33,712 bases of DNA from UMGS1052 sp045580005. GTDB taxonomy: Bacteria > Bacillota > Clostridia > Oscillospirales > CAG-382. The stretch lies in contig JAZNMZ010000076.1 in the NCBI GenBank assembly GCA_045580005.1, positions 1 to 33,712 on the forward strand. Direction: 5' to 3'. Positions 15,118 to 22,394 of this stretch are shown piece after piece (positions within the stretch are counted from its first letter, which is position 1; each line of letters begins with the position of its first letter). The notes below the pieces were generated by a model. That model was not told the origin of the DNA. It searched no databases and saw only the letters and a program-made list of their open reading frames with translations. The position numbers and the translations under genes are program-made.

Positions 15118-15969
15118 ATGTTAAAAAGGATTTTTTGTGTCATATTTTTTGCAGTATTGCTGTGTTCCTTTGCGAGCACTTACGCAAATGCCGAGCATTA
15201 CAGTATTGACGGTTATACGATACCGATTGATATTTCTGTTAACGGAAGCAAGATAAAAACATCCGAGGGTGCCTATCTTGAGGGCGGAGTGACTTATGTC
15301 CCTGTGCGCGCAATATGCAACGCACTCGGCCTTGCTGTACAATGGGACGATGCGACGCGCTGTGCCGCTGTTACTTCCGCAGATGGCGAAAGCGCAGTTT
15401 TTGATGTGGACGCAGGCACATTGCAAAAAGGCGATAGTGTTATTCCCGGGCAGGCGTACTTATATAACAGCACGCTTTTTACACCCGTGAGAGTGCTGTC
15501 CGAGTCATTTGGCTACACTGTCGGCTGGGATGACTATTATTATGAAGTGACGGTTATTGCAGACGGCGTTACCGTTCCCGAGCAGTATAAGGACACAAGA
15601 TACACAAATGCCGACATACTTCTCATTTCTCAGGTGCTCACAAACGAGATTGGCTCAGGCTCGCTTGAGGCAAAAATTGCTGTTGCAAATGTAATCTGCA
15701 ATCGTGCCGAAAGCAATCTTTTTCCTGATACATACTATGATGTTATATACGATGCACGCTACGGAAGCATACAGTTCTCGTGTGCATACAACGGCAAGAT
15801 AAATAACACACCCACATTGCACACGGTGCTCGCAACAAAGTGCGCGCTCAACGGTGCTGTGGTTGCCGAGGGCTGCCTTTTCTTCCAGGCTGAGTATGTC
15901 AAAAATTCCTGGATGGATAAGAACAGGAGCTATGCCATGGCTGTAGGTGGAAACGCGTTTTTCTATTGA
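15118..15969 (+). CDS. Secreted SleB/CwlJ-type cell wall hydrolase with a copper-amine-oxidase-N-like domain
   Basis: The 283-residue protein has a signal peptide (residues 1-25, cleavage near TYANA). Residues ~36-150 form a copper-amine-oxidase N-terminal-like stalk domain, with the duplicated motif YVPVRAICNALGLAVQWDD and FTPVRVLSESFGYTVGWDD. Residues ~163-283 are a SleB/Hydrolase_2 domain of the lytic-transglycosylase type used in spore-cortex lysis; E177 (LTNEIGSGS) aligns with the family catalytic Glu, and AKIAVANVICNR follows as expected. In Clostridia this pairing acts on peptidoglycan outside the membrane. Whether it serves germination or vegetative wall turnover cannot be decided. 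Confidence 0.9.
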   Translation: MLKRIFCVIFFAVLLCSFASTYANAEHYSIDGYTIPIDISVNGSKIKTSEGAYLEGGVTYVPVRAICNALGLAVQWDDATRCAAVTSADGESAVFDVDAGTLQKGDSVIPGQAYLYNSTLFTPVRVLSESFGYTVGWDDYYYEVTVIADGVTVPEQYKDTRYTNADILLISQVLTNEIGSGSLEAKIAVANVICNRAESNLFPDTYYDVIYDARYGSIQFSCAYNGKINNTPTLHTVLATKCALNGAVVAEGCLFFQAEYVKNSWMDKNRSYAMAVGGNAFFY

Positions 15970-15981
15970 TTCAATGCAAAC

Positions 15982-16011
15982 AAAAACAGATGCCCGAGGG
16001 CATCTGTTTTT
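15982..16011. terminator. Bidirectional terminator
   Basis: A 13-bp stem (15982-15994 with 15999-16011) has a CGAG loop and flanking A5/T-runs. It lies between the converging SleB-like and glycoside-hydrolase-like genes. Confidence 0.9.
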
Positions 16012-16018
16012 TGTTTTG

Positions 16019-19000
16019 TCAGTCTATTTCTATAGCACGAAGTATTGCGGAAAGCTTTCCTTTTGATACTATGCGGATTTTTATAAATCCGTCGACAGAG
16101 CTTATGTCGTCAAATCTTATATCAGCGCTCATCTGATACTCGCCTGAATAAGAAAGAGGATCAAAGGAATCTTTGAGATTTTTGCCGTTGATAAAAATAT
16201 CAGCCGATCTTTGTCCGGGCTCCTTGCACGAAAGCTCTGCAAACTTGAGCTGAACAGAGTATATACCGTCTTTTACAGGTATTTCGTATGAGAAATCTTC
16301 TCCGCTTCTTCCTGCAAAATAGAGCGCTCTGTCATAAAGCGTGGGGCTCGCCTGGGCAAGTTCCGGGCAGCTCTCACATACAGGCTGGCCTGCGGTATAA
16401 TGACGGTCTTTCTGCCACACATAGCCTGCCCAGTCAACAAAGTCCTCTCCGCCGCAGTTTATGTGTATAATATCGTCGTTTTCTGGGACAATTTCAATTC
16501 CCGAGAGGGTGGCTTCGCCCTTTTGTGCCAAAAGCTCTATGCTGATACATCCGTCTGCGTCGGGCACGATGTAGTGATATACCTTTGAATATGGAATGTT
16601 GATTCCTCTTGCGTCGTGTGCGATGTCAAACTCACGCTCGAGTACCGAACCGTTTATGACAACTCTCATAAAGCGTTCGTTGCTGCAGGAATAGTCTGTT
16701 TCGGCAAAGCACAGGCGCACCGCATATATACCGTCTTGTACGGGAATACGATAGGACACGCAGCTTCCGACTCTTGATGAGCTGTATATATTTTCACTCA
16801 GGCTGTTTGTCTTTTCTGCTCCGCCTACAAAGTACTCATCGGATGACCATACGGCACCTGAAATGTCTACAGTCTTTTTGCCGCCACAGTTCAGTCTGAA
16901 TGTGGAGCCGGGCTGTGCATGAGCATCCTTGTGGTATGTGATAATCGTATTCCAGCCGATAATGTTGGCGTTCTTTTCGTAGTGCGTATTGTCGCTTTTC
17001 TCAGCGTCGCACTTACCTGTAACAAAGCGGAGTATGTCACCCTTTTCGACGGTAAGCTCCATACAGTACGAAAGTCCGTCAAGGTCGTTTCTCTTCAGAG
17101 TGTAAAACGGAACGAGCATTTCGCCGTTTTTCATAACTCCCACATCAATATCACAGCCGTATTCCGAGTGATACCATTCCTTTACGGCTCTGCCTGTGAG
17201 GGTGATTTTCCCTGAGAAGGGAAGCGTAAACGAGCGCACGCAGTATGCATCGGGAGTTGCCTGCTGCCATCCTCGGCCTACCTTGGCGCATTGCGCGCCC
17301 TCCCAGTAGCCCTCAATGCCGCCTGCCTGATTAGGTGTGCCGCCGAAATCGGCGCCAGGATATGCCGCAGGAGCGGTCCAGCACATTTTTTCAAAGCTTA
17401 TAAGGTCATGGGATGTTTCGGCAGACCACCCTTTGTTGCCCATATCCTCTCCGTGAGAGCCGAGTGTCGAGTAGATAAGAGTGTCGCCTGCGAGGGGAGT
17501 GGCGTTACACCATTTGCTCATTTTTCCGCCAAGGCCTACAGCTCTCACAGAGTAAGATTCTGTTTTTTCAAAATCTGCACTGTCATCAAAGAAATATTTT
17601 GCTTTAGCGCTTGAACCGATAACTCTGCCGTCCTTTGCAATTTCAAAGTATCTGACAGAATCTTCGGAGCAAGACCAGTAAATACCCACACCCGACACGC
17701 CGACATTGTTTTCTTCGCGGCATACAGCATGCATAATTTCGGGCACAGTGCCATTTTTTACTCTTGTGGGAGAGTCGGTAAGATTAAGATACACAAGCTC
17801 ACGGGGGGTAACATCCTTAAGAACAATTCCGTTTTCCATAAGCTCGCATCCGCTTGAAGTAAAGGTTTTGTCGCTTATCTCAAAGCTCACAGTATATATT
17901 TCGTCCTTGTTGAGTCCCTTAGGGTACACAACAACACGCCCTGCAGGCGTTTTGCGGATAATAATGCAGGCGCGCTTTCTGTCGCGGCTTGTACGCTGCA
18001 TATAGTAAATTTCGTTGTCGCCGTACACGCCGGGGTGGAACATATAGCTCCATCTTCCTGCAAGACCGTTCTTTATAAAGTAGCCGTAAAGCTCGGTGTC
18101 CTCGCGCACAAGGTCACTGTTTTTCTCAGTGTTTGGTCCTGTCAGACCGCACATGCTGAGGTTCGACCTTGCGTGGACGGGATTGTAGTACATAGGCTCG
18201 GGAGAATTTACCGAAAAATCCTGAGAGCCGTCGCTTGCATAGTGCTCGCCGCCCATAGACGGAAGGAGATCTCCCCAACGGTCGGGAAGTGCAAAATACG
18301 AATAGTAGTAGTTTTTGCACGGACCTGCGCCGTTGTCTGCCATATAATGGTAGTTTCCGTAGCGTTGCATATCAAAGGTGTTTGCAAATCTCGCTCCGCC
18401 CGAGCAGGTGTGGAATGAGCGACGAAGACCGCCGTCAAGGTAGTCCTTTATTGTTTTCTTAAAATTCGTTTCTTCATAAAAGCTGTCGTTTTCAAGACCG
18501 TCGGTACGCCACTCGTGTTCGCCCCAGGCGCCCTCTTTGGTGGAGAGCAGACCTGCAGACGGCTTGAGTGCATACCATATAAGGCGCTTCATTCCGAGCT
18601 TGTCAAGATATCTTGTGGAAAGCCTGTGGTCAGGACCCTCGTATGTGTTTTCGAAAACCGTAACATAGCTGTCGTCCGGCCATCCCGGGAAGGACGACCA
18701 GCCAGCATCGTCCCACAGAATATCAATACCTGATTTTGCAAGGAGCCTTGAGCCGAGCATATCCATACATACAAGTCGGTAAGAGAACTGCTCGTGCAGT
18801 ATTCTGCTACAGTATGCCCATGGGTATGAGGTTGACTGGTCACGCAGCTTGGCATAGTAGTCGCTCAGAGTATAGTCCCACATATATGTGTACTGCCAGT
18901 CGTAAAGCTCTACCATGAGGTTGTCCATGTCGTCTGCAAAAGCAGCAAGCGTCACGACAGGTGTTGTTATATGCTGACCTGCTGCAGTTGTGATTTCTTT

Positions 19001-19795
19001 TCCGCCGTCGATAGAGAATCTGCAGCAAAGTCTGTTTCGTTCCTTGCCGACGCTCATCTGCCAGTTTGCACAGTAGTCTGTTTCTATCATGATACCGTCG
19101 CGCGGGCCGTCCTCACGCATCAGAATAAGCAAGGGTACATACTCGGAGGTCATGTGCGACTCTATATTTATTTTGTCACTTCTTGCGCCAAAGGCTCTGT
19201 CGCAGCGCATACCGTAATCGTGGCTTTTTACACCACCCTTGAACCAGTAAGCGCGATAGATAGAATCAGCTCTGTCGATACCTACTGCCATATCAAAGGG
19301 GGCCAAGGCAAACGACTTTTCTTTGCCGGAAATATTTTCTATATCAAAGTGGTATCTTATTACACTGCATCCGGGGAAGACTGTGGCGTTAAGAGTTATA
19401 TTCACTGTGCCGTTTGTCACTGTCACACGCAGGCAGGCAGTGTTGACGCCGCCATATACGCTCTCGGAAGCCTCAGCACGCACAAGCTCCCAGCTGTCTT
19501 CTGATTTTTGTTCGATTGTGGCAGATTCCTCTGTCGCTCCTGTATTTATAAAATCGTCAAACGCACCCTTTGCTGCGGCAGGCTCTGCGGGTGCGAGCGT
19601 TGTGTCAAACGGCAAAAACGGCTGGCCGCAGGCATATTCGACACTGCGGCAGGCAGCAGAGTTTACAAACGAGTTTATGACAATGCCGTGCTCGCTGCTG
19701 AATGAAAGACCAAGATGAATTTTACCCGACGCTACTTCAAAAGTATCTCCCGATACCGATACAAAGCTGTCATTTAAAATGATTTTGTTATCCAT
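16019..19795 (-). CDS. Large glycoside-hydrolase-like protein (GH36/clan-D-like) with Fn3-like, NPCBM-like and tandem malectin-like domains
   Basis: The protein has 1,258 residues. Residues 1-290 look like an N-terminal beta-sandwich. Residues ~300-680 resemble the clan GH-D alpha-galactosidase barrel: W-D-D-A-G-W (361-366, like the DDGW start of GH36), RLIWYALKPSAG (404-415), and HTCSGGARF (462-470) followed by MADNGAG (485-491), where D487 could be the acid/base. The GH36 KWD nucleophile motif is not evident, so the activity is uncertain. Residues ~682-765 look Fn3-like and ~771-955 like a carbohydrate-binding sandwich. Residues ~964-1104 and ~1110-1258 are two malectin/CBM57-like domains (LNCGG and INCGG starts, FAE strands, then INGS/INGK). 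ATG 19795 has GGGAGG at 6 bases, and there is no signal peptide. It is second in an operon with the EamA transporter. Confidence 0.83.
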   Translation of the reverse strand: MDNKIILNDSFVSVSGDTFEVASGKIHLGLSFSSEHGIVINSFVNSAACRSVEYACGQPFLPFDTTLAPAEPAAAKGAFDDFINTGATEESATIEQKSEDSWELVRAEASESVYGGVNTACLRVTVTNGTVNITLNATVFPGCSVIRYHFDIENISGKEKSFALAPFDMAVGIDRADSIYRAYWFKGGVKSHDYGMRCDRAFGARSDKINIESHMTSEYVPLLILMREDGPRDGIMIETDYCANWQMSVGKERNRLCCRFSIDGGKEITTAAGQHITTPVVTLAAFADDMDNLMVELYDWQYTYMWDYTLSDYYAKLRDQSTSYPWAYCSRILHEQFSYRLVCMDMLGSRLLAKSGIDILWDDAGWSSFPGWPDDSYVTVFENTYEGPDHRLSTRYLDKLGMKRLIWYALKPSAGLLSTKEGAWGEHEWRTDGLENDSFYEETNFKKTIKDYLDGGLRRSFHTCSGGARFANTFDMQRYGNYHYMADNGAGPCKNYYYSYFALPDRWGDLLPSMGGEHYASDGSQDFSVNSPEPMYYNPVHARSNLSMCGLTGPNTEKNSDLVREDTELYGYFIKNGLAGRWSYMFHPGVYGDNEIYYMQRTSRDRKRACIIIRKTPAGRVVVYPKGLNKDEIYTVSFEISDKTFTSSGCELMENGIVLKDVTPRELVYLNLTDSPTRVKNGTVPEIMHAVCREENNVGVSGVGIYWSCSEDSVRYFEIAKDGRVIGSSAKAKYFFDDSADFEKTESYSVRAVGLGGKMSKWCNATPLAGDTLIYSTLGSHGEDMGNKGWSAETSHDLISFEKMCWTAPAAYPGADFGGTPNQAGGIEGYWEGAQCAKVGRGWQQATPDAYCVRSFTLPFSGKITLTGRAVKEWYHSEYGCDIDVGVMKNGEMLVPFYTLKRNDLDGLSYCMELTVEKGDILRFVTGKCDAEKSDNTHYEKNANIIGWNTIITYHKDAHAQPGSTFRLNCGGKKTVDISGAVWSSDEYFVGGAEKTNSLSENIYSSSRVGSCVSYRIPVQDGIYAVRLCFAETDYSCSNERFMRVVINGSVLEREFDIAHDARGINIPYSKVYHYIVPDADGCISIELLAQKGEATLSGIEIVPENDDIIHINCGGEDFVDWAGYVWQKDRHYTAGQPVCESCPELAQASPTLYDRALYFAGRSGEDFSYEIPVKDGIYSVQLKFAELSCKEPGQRSADIFINGKNLKDSFDPLSYSGEYQMSADIRFDDISSVDGFIKIRIVSKGKLSAILRAIEID

Positions 19796-19819
19796 AATTT
19801 TCCTCCCGTGAAATGCAGA

Positions 19820-20704
19820 TTATATAAATAAAACTGTGCCTGCAAAGCAGAGTGCAACAGAAAGTACCAGCCTTTTTGAAAGCTTTTCTTTAAAGGCGAG
19901 AGCCGAAATCAGCGAAGAAAAAACAATGCTTCCTCCTGTGATAAACGGATAAAGCACCGAGGCAGGCAGACTTGATGCGCCTATCAGCTGTAACAGGAAG
20001 GCAAGTCCGCTTGCAACCGCTGAAGCGAGAGCCGTGGGTAAAAGAATTCCGCCATTACGCTTGGTATCGTCTGATGTGGATTTTTTCTTTACAAAAAGGT
20101 ATATTGTTCCCGCAAGGATAAATTTCCATATTCCGCAGAGAATTACAAATTCTGTAGCGCTCACAGCACTGAACATACTTTGTGTCTGATGAGTTTTTGA
20201 AATGATGCTTGTAAGACCGTTGATTATAAAAACAGCCGCACACATAATGATAAGGGCTGAGTTTTTCTTTTGGTTGCTGTAATTTGAAATTACGACACCT
20301 GCAAGTATCATCACAAGTCCTGCCGTACGAAAGACCGAAAATTGCTCGCCGAGGAATAAAAGTCCCACTATGTACGGTACTGTCATACCGCCCGACATAA
20401 GAGAAAGAGTATACACTGCAACAGAGCTGCGGCTCATTATCTTAAATCCCATTATATTATAGCACATAACACATAGACTCATCAAGGCCGACATTATAGC
20501 AGAGTAAAAAGAAAAGTCAAAACCGATCTTTTTTGTTATGAAAATGTTGCACAAAAAGAATACTGCTGCAGTAAAAAGTCCCAGAATAGCGTTGAAGCCG
20601 AATATCGCTTTTTGCCCGGTTCCTGCTTTTTTCTGATATATTTTGTTTACGGCAAAATCCGCAGCAAGAAAAGCGGCAGAAAAAATCAAAAGTGCGTAAT
20701 TCAT
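19820..20704 (-). CDS. EamA/DMT-superfamily transporter
   Basis: This 294-residue integral membrane protein has about ten hydrophobic helices in two repeats, as in the drug/metabolite transporter superfamily. Each half ends in an EamA-like segment: YIVGLLFLGEQFSVFRTAG and then SSLISALAFKEKLSKRLVLS (the E before the penultimate helix is typical). I chose ATG 20704 (MNYALLIF), with GAGGTG 6 bases upstream, over an upstream ATG inside the divergent promoter region. It is the first gene of an operon with the glycoside-hydrolase-like gene 24 bases downstream, suggesting import of a sugar or oligosaccharide-related compound. That substrate link is inference. Confidence 0.9.
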   Translation of the reverse strand: MNYALLIFSAAFLAADFAVNKIYQKKAGTGQKAIFGFNAILGLFTAAVFFLCNIFITKKIGFDFSFYSAIMSALMSLCVMCYNIMGFKIMSRSSVAVYTLSLMSGGMTVPYIVGLLFLGEQFSVFRTAGLVMILAGVVISNYSNQKKNSALIIMCAAVFIINGLTSIISKTHQTQSMFSAVSATEFVILCGIWKFILAGTIYLFVKKKSTSDDTKRNGGILLPTALASAVASGLAFLLQLIGASSLPASVLYPFITGGSIVFSSLISALAFKEKLSKRLVLSVALCFAGTVLFI

Positions 20705-20752
20705 TATTTCACCTCTATGATGCATTTTATCACAAATAATTTCATATTTATA

Positions 20753-20782
20753 TTGACAATTCACCAAAAAACATTGTATAAT
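20753..20782 (+). promoter_or_regulatory. Promoter of the AraC-type regulator gene
   Basis: TTGACA (20753-20758), an 18-base spacer, TATAAT (20777-20782), with the ATG at 20803. Confidence 0.82.
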
Positions 20783-20788
20783 CACCAA
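20761..20788. promoter_or_regulatory. Candidate AraC-family binding site: direct repeats 21 bp apart
   Basis: TCACCAA occurs at 20761-20767 and again at 20782-20788, exactly two helical turns apart, the spacing AraC-type dimers or double-HTH units use. The second copy overlaps the -10 box of the regulator's own promoter, so bound regulator could repress itself while activating the divergent transporter/hydrolase operon. Confidence 0.5.
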
Positions 20789-20802
20789 TAAGAGGTGAGA
20801 TT

Positions 20803-21621
20803 ATGAAAAATCGTACGCATAGTATAGTTATGGAAAAAATAGAGCCTTTTGATATCATGGTAAGGTATCTTGAGGTGGATTTGCTTTCGCCTGAGAATAC
20901 GCACGATTTGCATATGCACGACGAGTGTGAAATATACATAAATCTCAGCGGAGATGTGTCGTTTGCCGTGGAAAACAGTATTTATCCTGTGATGCCGGGC
21001 AATATAGTAATTACCCGCCCATATGAATACCACCATTGCATATACCACAGCAATAAGCTGCATAAGCATTTCTGGATTTTGTTTTCGCCGTCGGGAAACG
21101 AGGGGCTTCTCGAAGTTTTCTTTAAAAGAGACGCGGGCAAGGGAAATCTTCTCTCTCTTACTCCAGAGAAAACCGAGGAGCTTGTGACCTTGTGTCACAG
21201 AATGAGCGAGCACAACGACGACGCTGTCGCAAACTATTATAACTTTTTCAGGCTGATAAGTCTTTTGCAGAGTGCAGATGTTGCAGATTCGGACGGCAAG
21301 AGGTATCCTCACGATGTCGTTTTTGCAATAGATTATATAGATAAGCATTTTGCCTCGGATATCACGGTTAAGGATATAGCCCGCGGCGCACATGTGAGTC
21401 TAAATACTCTCGAACGCCATTTTCTGAAGTTTTTCGGTGTTTCGCCGACAAATTACATACGAAAAAAGCGACTTGCAAACAGCGCGCGCCTGCTTGCCGA
21501 GGGGTGTTCTGTTACCGAGGCTTCCGAAAGGAGCGGATTCTCGGATTATTCTAATTTCATTGCACTTTTCAGAAAGACCTATGGCATTACTCCGCTGAAA
21601 TACAAGAAGAATATAAAATAA
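20803..21621 (+). CDS. AraC-family transcriptional regulator with cupin-type sensor domain
   Basis: This 272-residue DNA-binding regulator has an N-terminal cupin-like ligand domain (residues ~30-110; DLHMHDECEIYINLSGDV with metal- or ligand-binding-type His residues, then VMPGNIVITRPYEYH). Two helix-turn-helix motifs follow at ~170-270 (DITVKDIARGAHVSLNTLERHFLKFFG; SVTEASERSGFSDYSNFIALFRKTYGITPLKYK), the AraC/XylS signature. AGAGGTGA precedes the ATG. It is divergent from the EamA/glycoside hydrolase operon and probably controls it in response to a sugar. Confidence 0.95.
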   Translation: MKNRTHSIVMEKIEPFDIMVRYLEVDLLSPENTHDLHMHDECEIYINLSGDVSFAVENSIYPVMPGNIVITRPYEYHHCIYHSNKLHKHFWILFSPSGNEGLLEVFFKRDAGKGNLLSLTPEKTEELVTLCHRMSEHNDDAVANYYNFFRLISLLQSADVADSDGKRYPHDVVFAIDYIDKHFASDITVKDIARGAHVSLNTLERHFLKFFGVSPTNYIRKKRLANSARLLAEGCSVTEASERSGFSDYSNFIALFRKTYGITPLKYKKNIK

Positions 21622-21661
21622 AAAAGCTGACAAAGTCTGCAAAGACTTTGTCAGCTTTTTT
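21621..21661. terminator. Bidirectional terminator
   Basis: An 18-bp-plus perfect stem (21621-21638 with 21643-21661) has a GCAA loop and ends in A5/T6. It serves both the AraC gene and the converging lipoprotein gene. Confidence 0.95.
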
Positions 21662-21662
21662 A

Positions 21663-22232
21663 TCACTCGGGCTTGAATTTTCCGATTTTTGCAGTGACGG
21701 CAGCTTCTCCGTTGCTTGCCGTGATTTCATACGGCGTGCCGCTTTGCGGGTCGTAGATTATACTGTAGTTTATTCGGTCAAAATCAAAGGCACAGCTGTA
21801 AGCCGGGCAGACTGTTCCATCTGGTAGAGTATACTCGGGAACCGGGGTAATCTCGCAGCCGCCGGGCGATGCAAGGACCGATGGAATAGTGCTAGAAAAA
21901 AATGACAGCAACATATTTATTTTTTTAAGTGCGCCGTCGGGCAGCTTTGTATCAATTCCATAGTAGGAAAAGGATATTGTCTGCGGCTCCTCTTTTGAGC
22001 TTTTTATAGTGATTCCTGACAGTATGTCGGGAGACAGAATTTCGAGAGTCACTCCGTCACCTTTGGTGACTCTCGCTTCTCCCGACAACAGGTCGTTTCC
22101 CTGCGATATGCTGTAGCTGAACTCAGCACCATACTTGCCGAAAAGCTTTTCGGAAAGAGTGGTAGTGCTGCCCGGGAACGAGCAGGATGTGACAAGAAGC
22201 AGAGGGATGAGGAATAGTAGTATCTTTTTTAT
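21663..22232 (-). CDS. Small lipoprotein, apparent ATA start codon
   Basis: The 189-residue product begins (as read) I/M-KKILLFLIPLLLVTSCSF, a textbook lipoprotein signal with lipobox LVTSC (Cys17). It is followed by a ~170-residue beta-rich extracytoplasmic domain (FSYSISQGNDLLSGEARVT ... YEITASNGEAAVTAKIGKF) of a type often seen as an uncharacterised Clostridial lipoprotein. The frame is open back to a TAA upstream of the ribosome binding site, yet no ATG, GTG or TTG lies before the lipobox. AGAGGAGG (22247-22240) sits 7 bases before ATA (22232-22230). Either ATA is the start, an ATG has mutated to ATA, or translation starts at internal TTG 22088, which would lose the signal. The first two fit better. 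Confidence 0.7.
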   Translation of the reverse strand: MKKILLFLIPLLLVTSCSFPGSTTTLSEKLFGKYGAEFSYSISQGNDLLSGEARVTKGDGVTLEILSPDILSGITIKSSKEEPQTISFSYYGIDTKLPDGALKKINMLLSFFSSTIPSVLASPGGCEITPVPEYTLPDGTVCPAYSCAFDFDRINYSIIYDPQSGTPYEITASNGEAAVTAKIGKFKPE

Positions 22233-22322
22233 GGCAGTTCCTCCTCTTAATGGTTTTTTATATATTTATTTCGAACGCGGGGAAAATATGCGGATAAAAG
22301 ATATTAATTTACACGAAAAATA

Positions 22323-22351
22323 TTGACTTTGCAGTGATTGTAGTATATTAT
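22323..22351 (+). promoter_or_regulatory. Promoter of the zinc-ribbon ABC/DUF1854 operon
   Basis: TTGACT (22323-22328), a 17-base spacer, TATTAT (22346-22351), 44 bases before the ATG at 22395. Confidence 0.75.
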
Positions 22352-22394
22352 ATAGTAGAAGTATGCAGGCGCAGAAAAGACAAAAGAGGATAGA

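Noticed and set aside
22135..22326. Plus-strand 63-residue frame upstream of the ABC operon
   Set aside because: It runs antisense through the lipoprotein signal region, has no ribosome binding site and no recognisable sequence.
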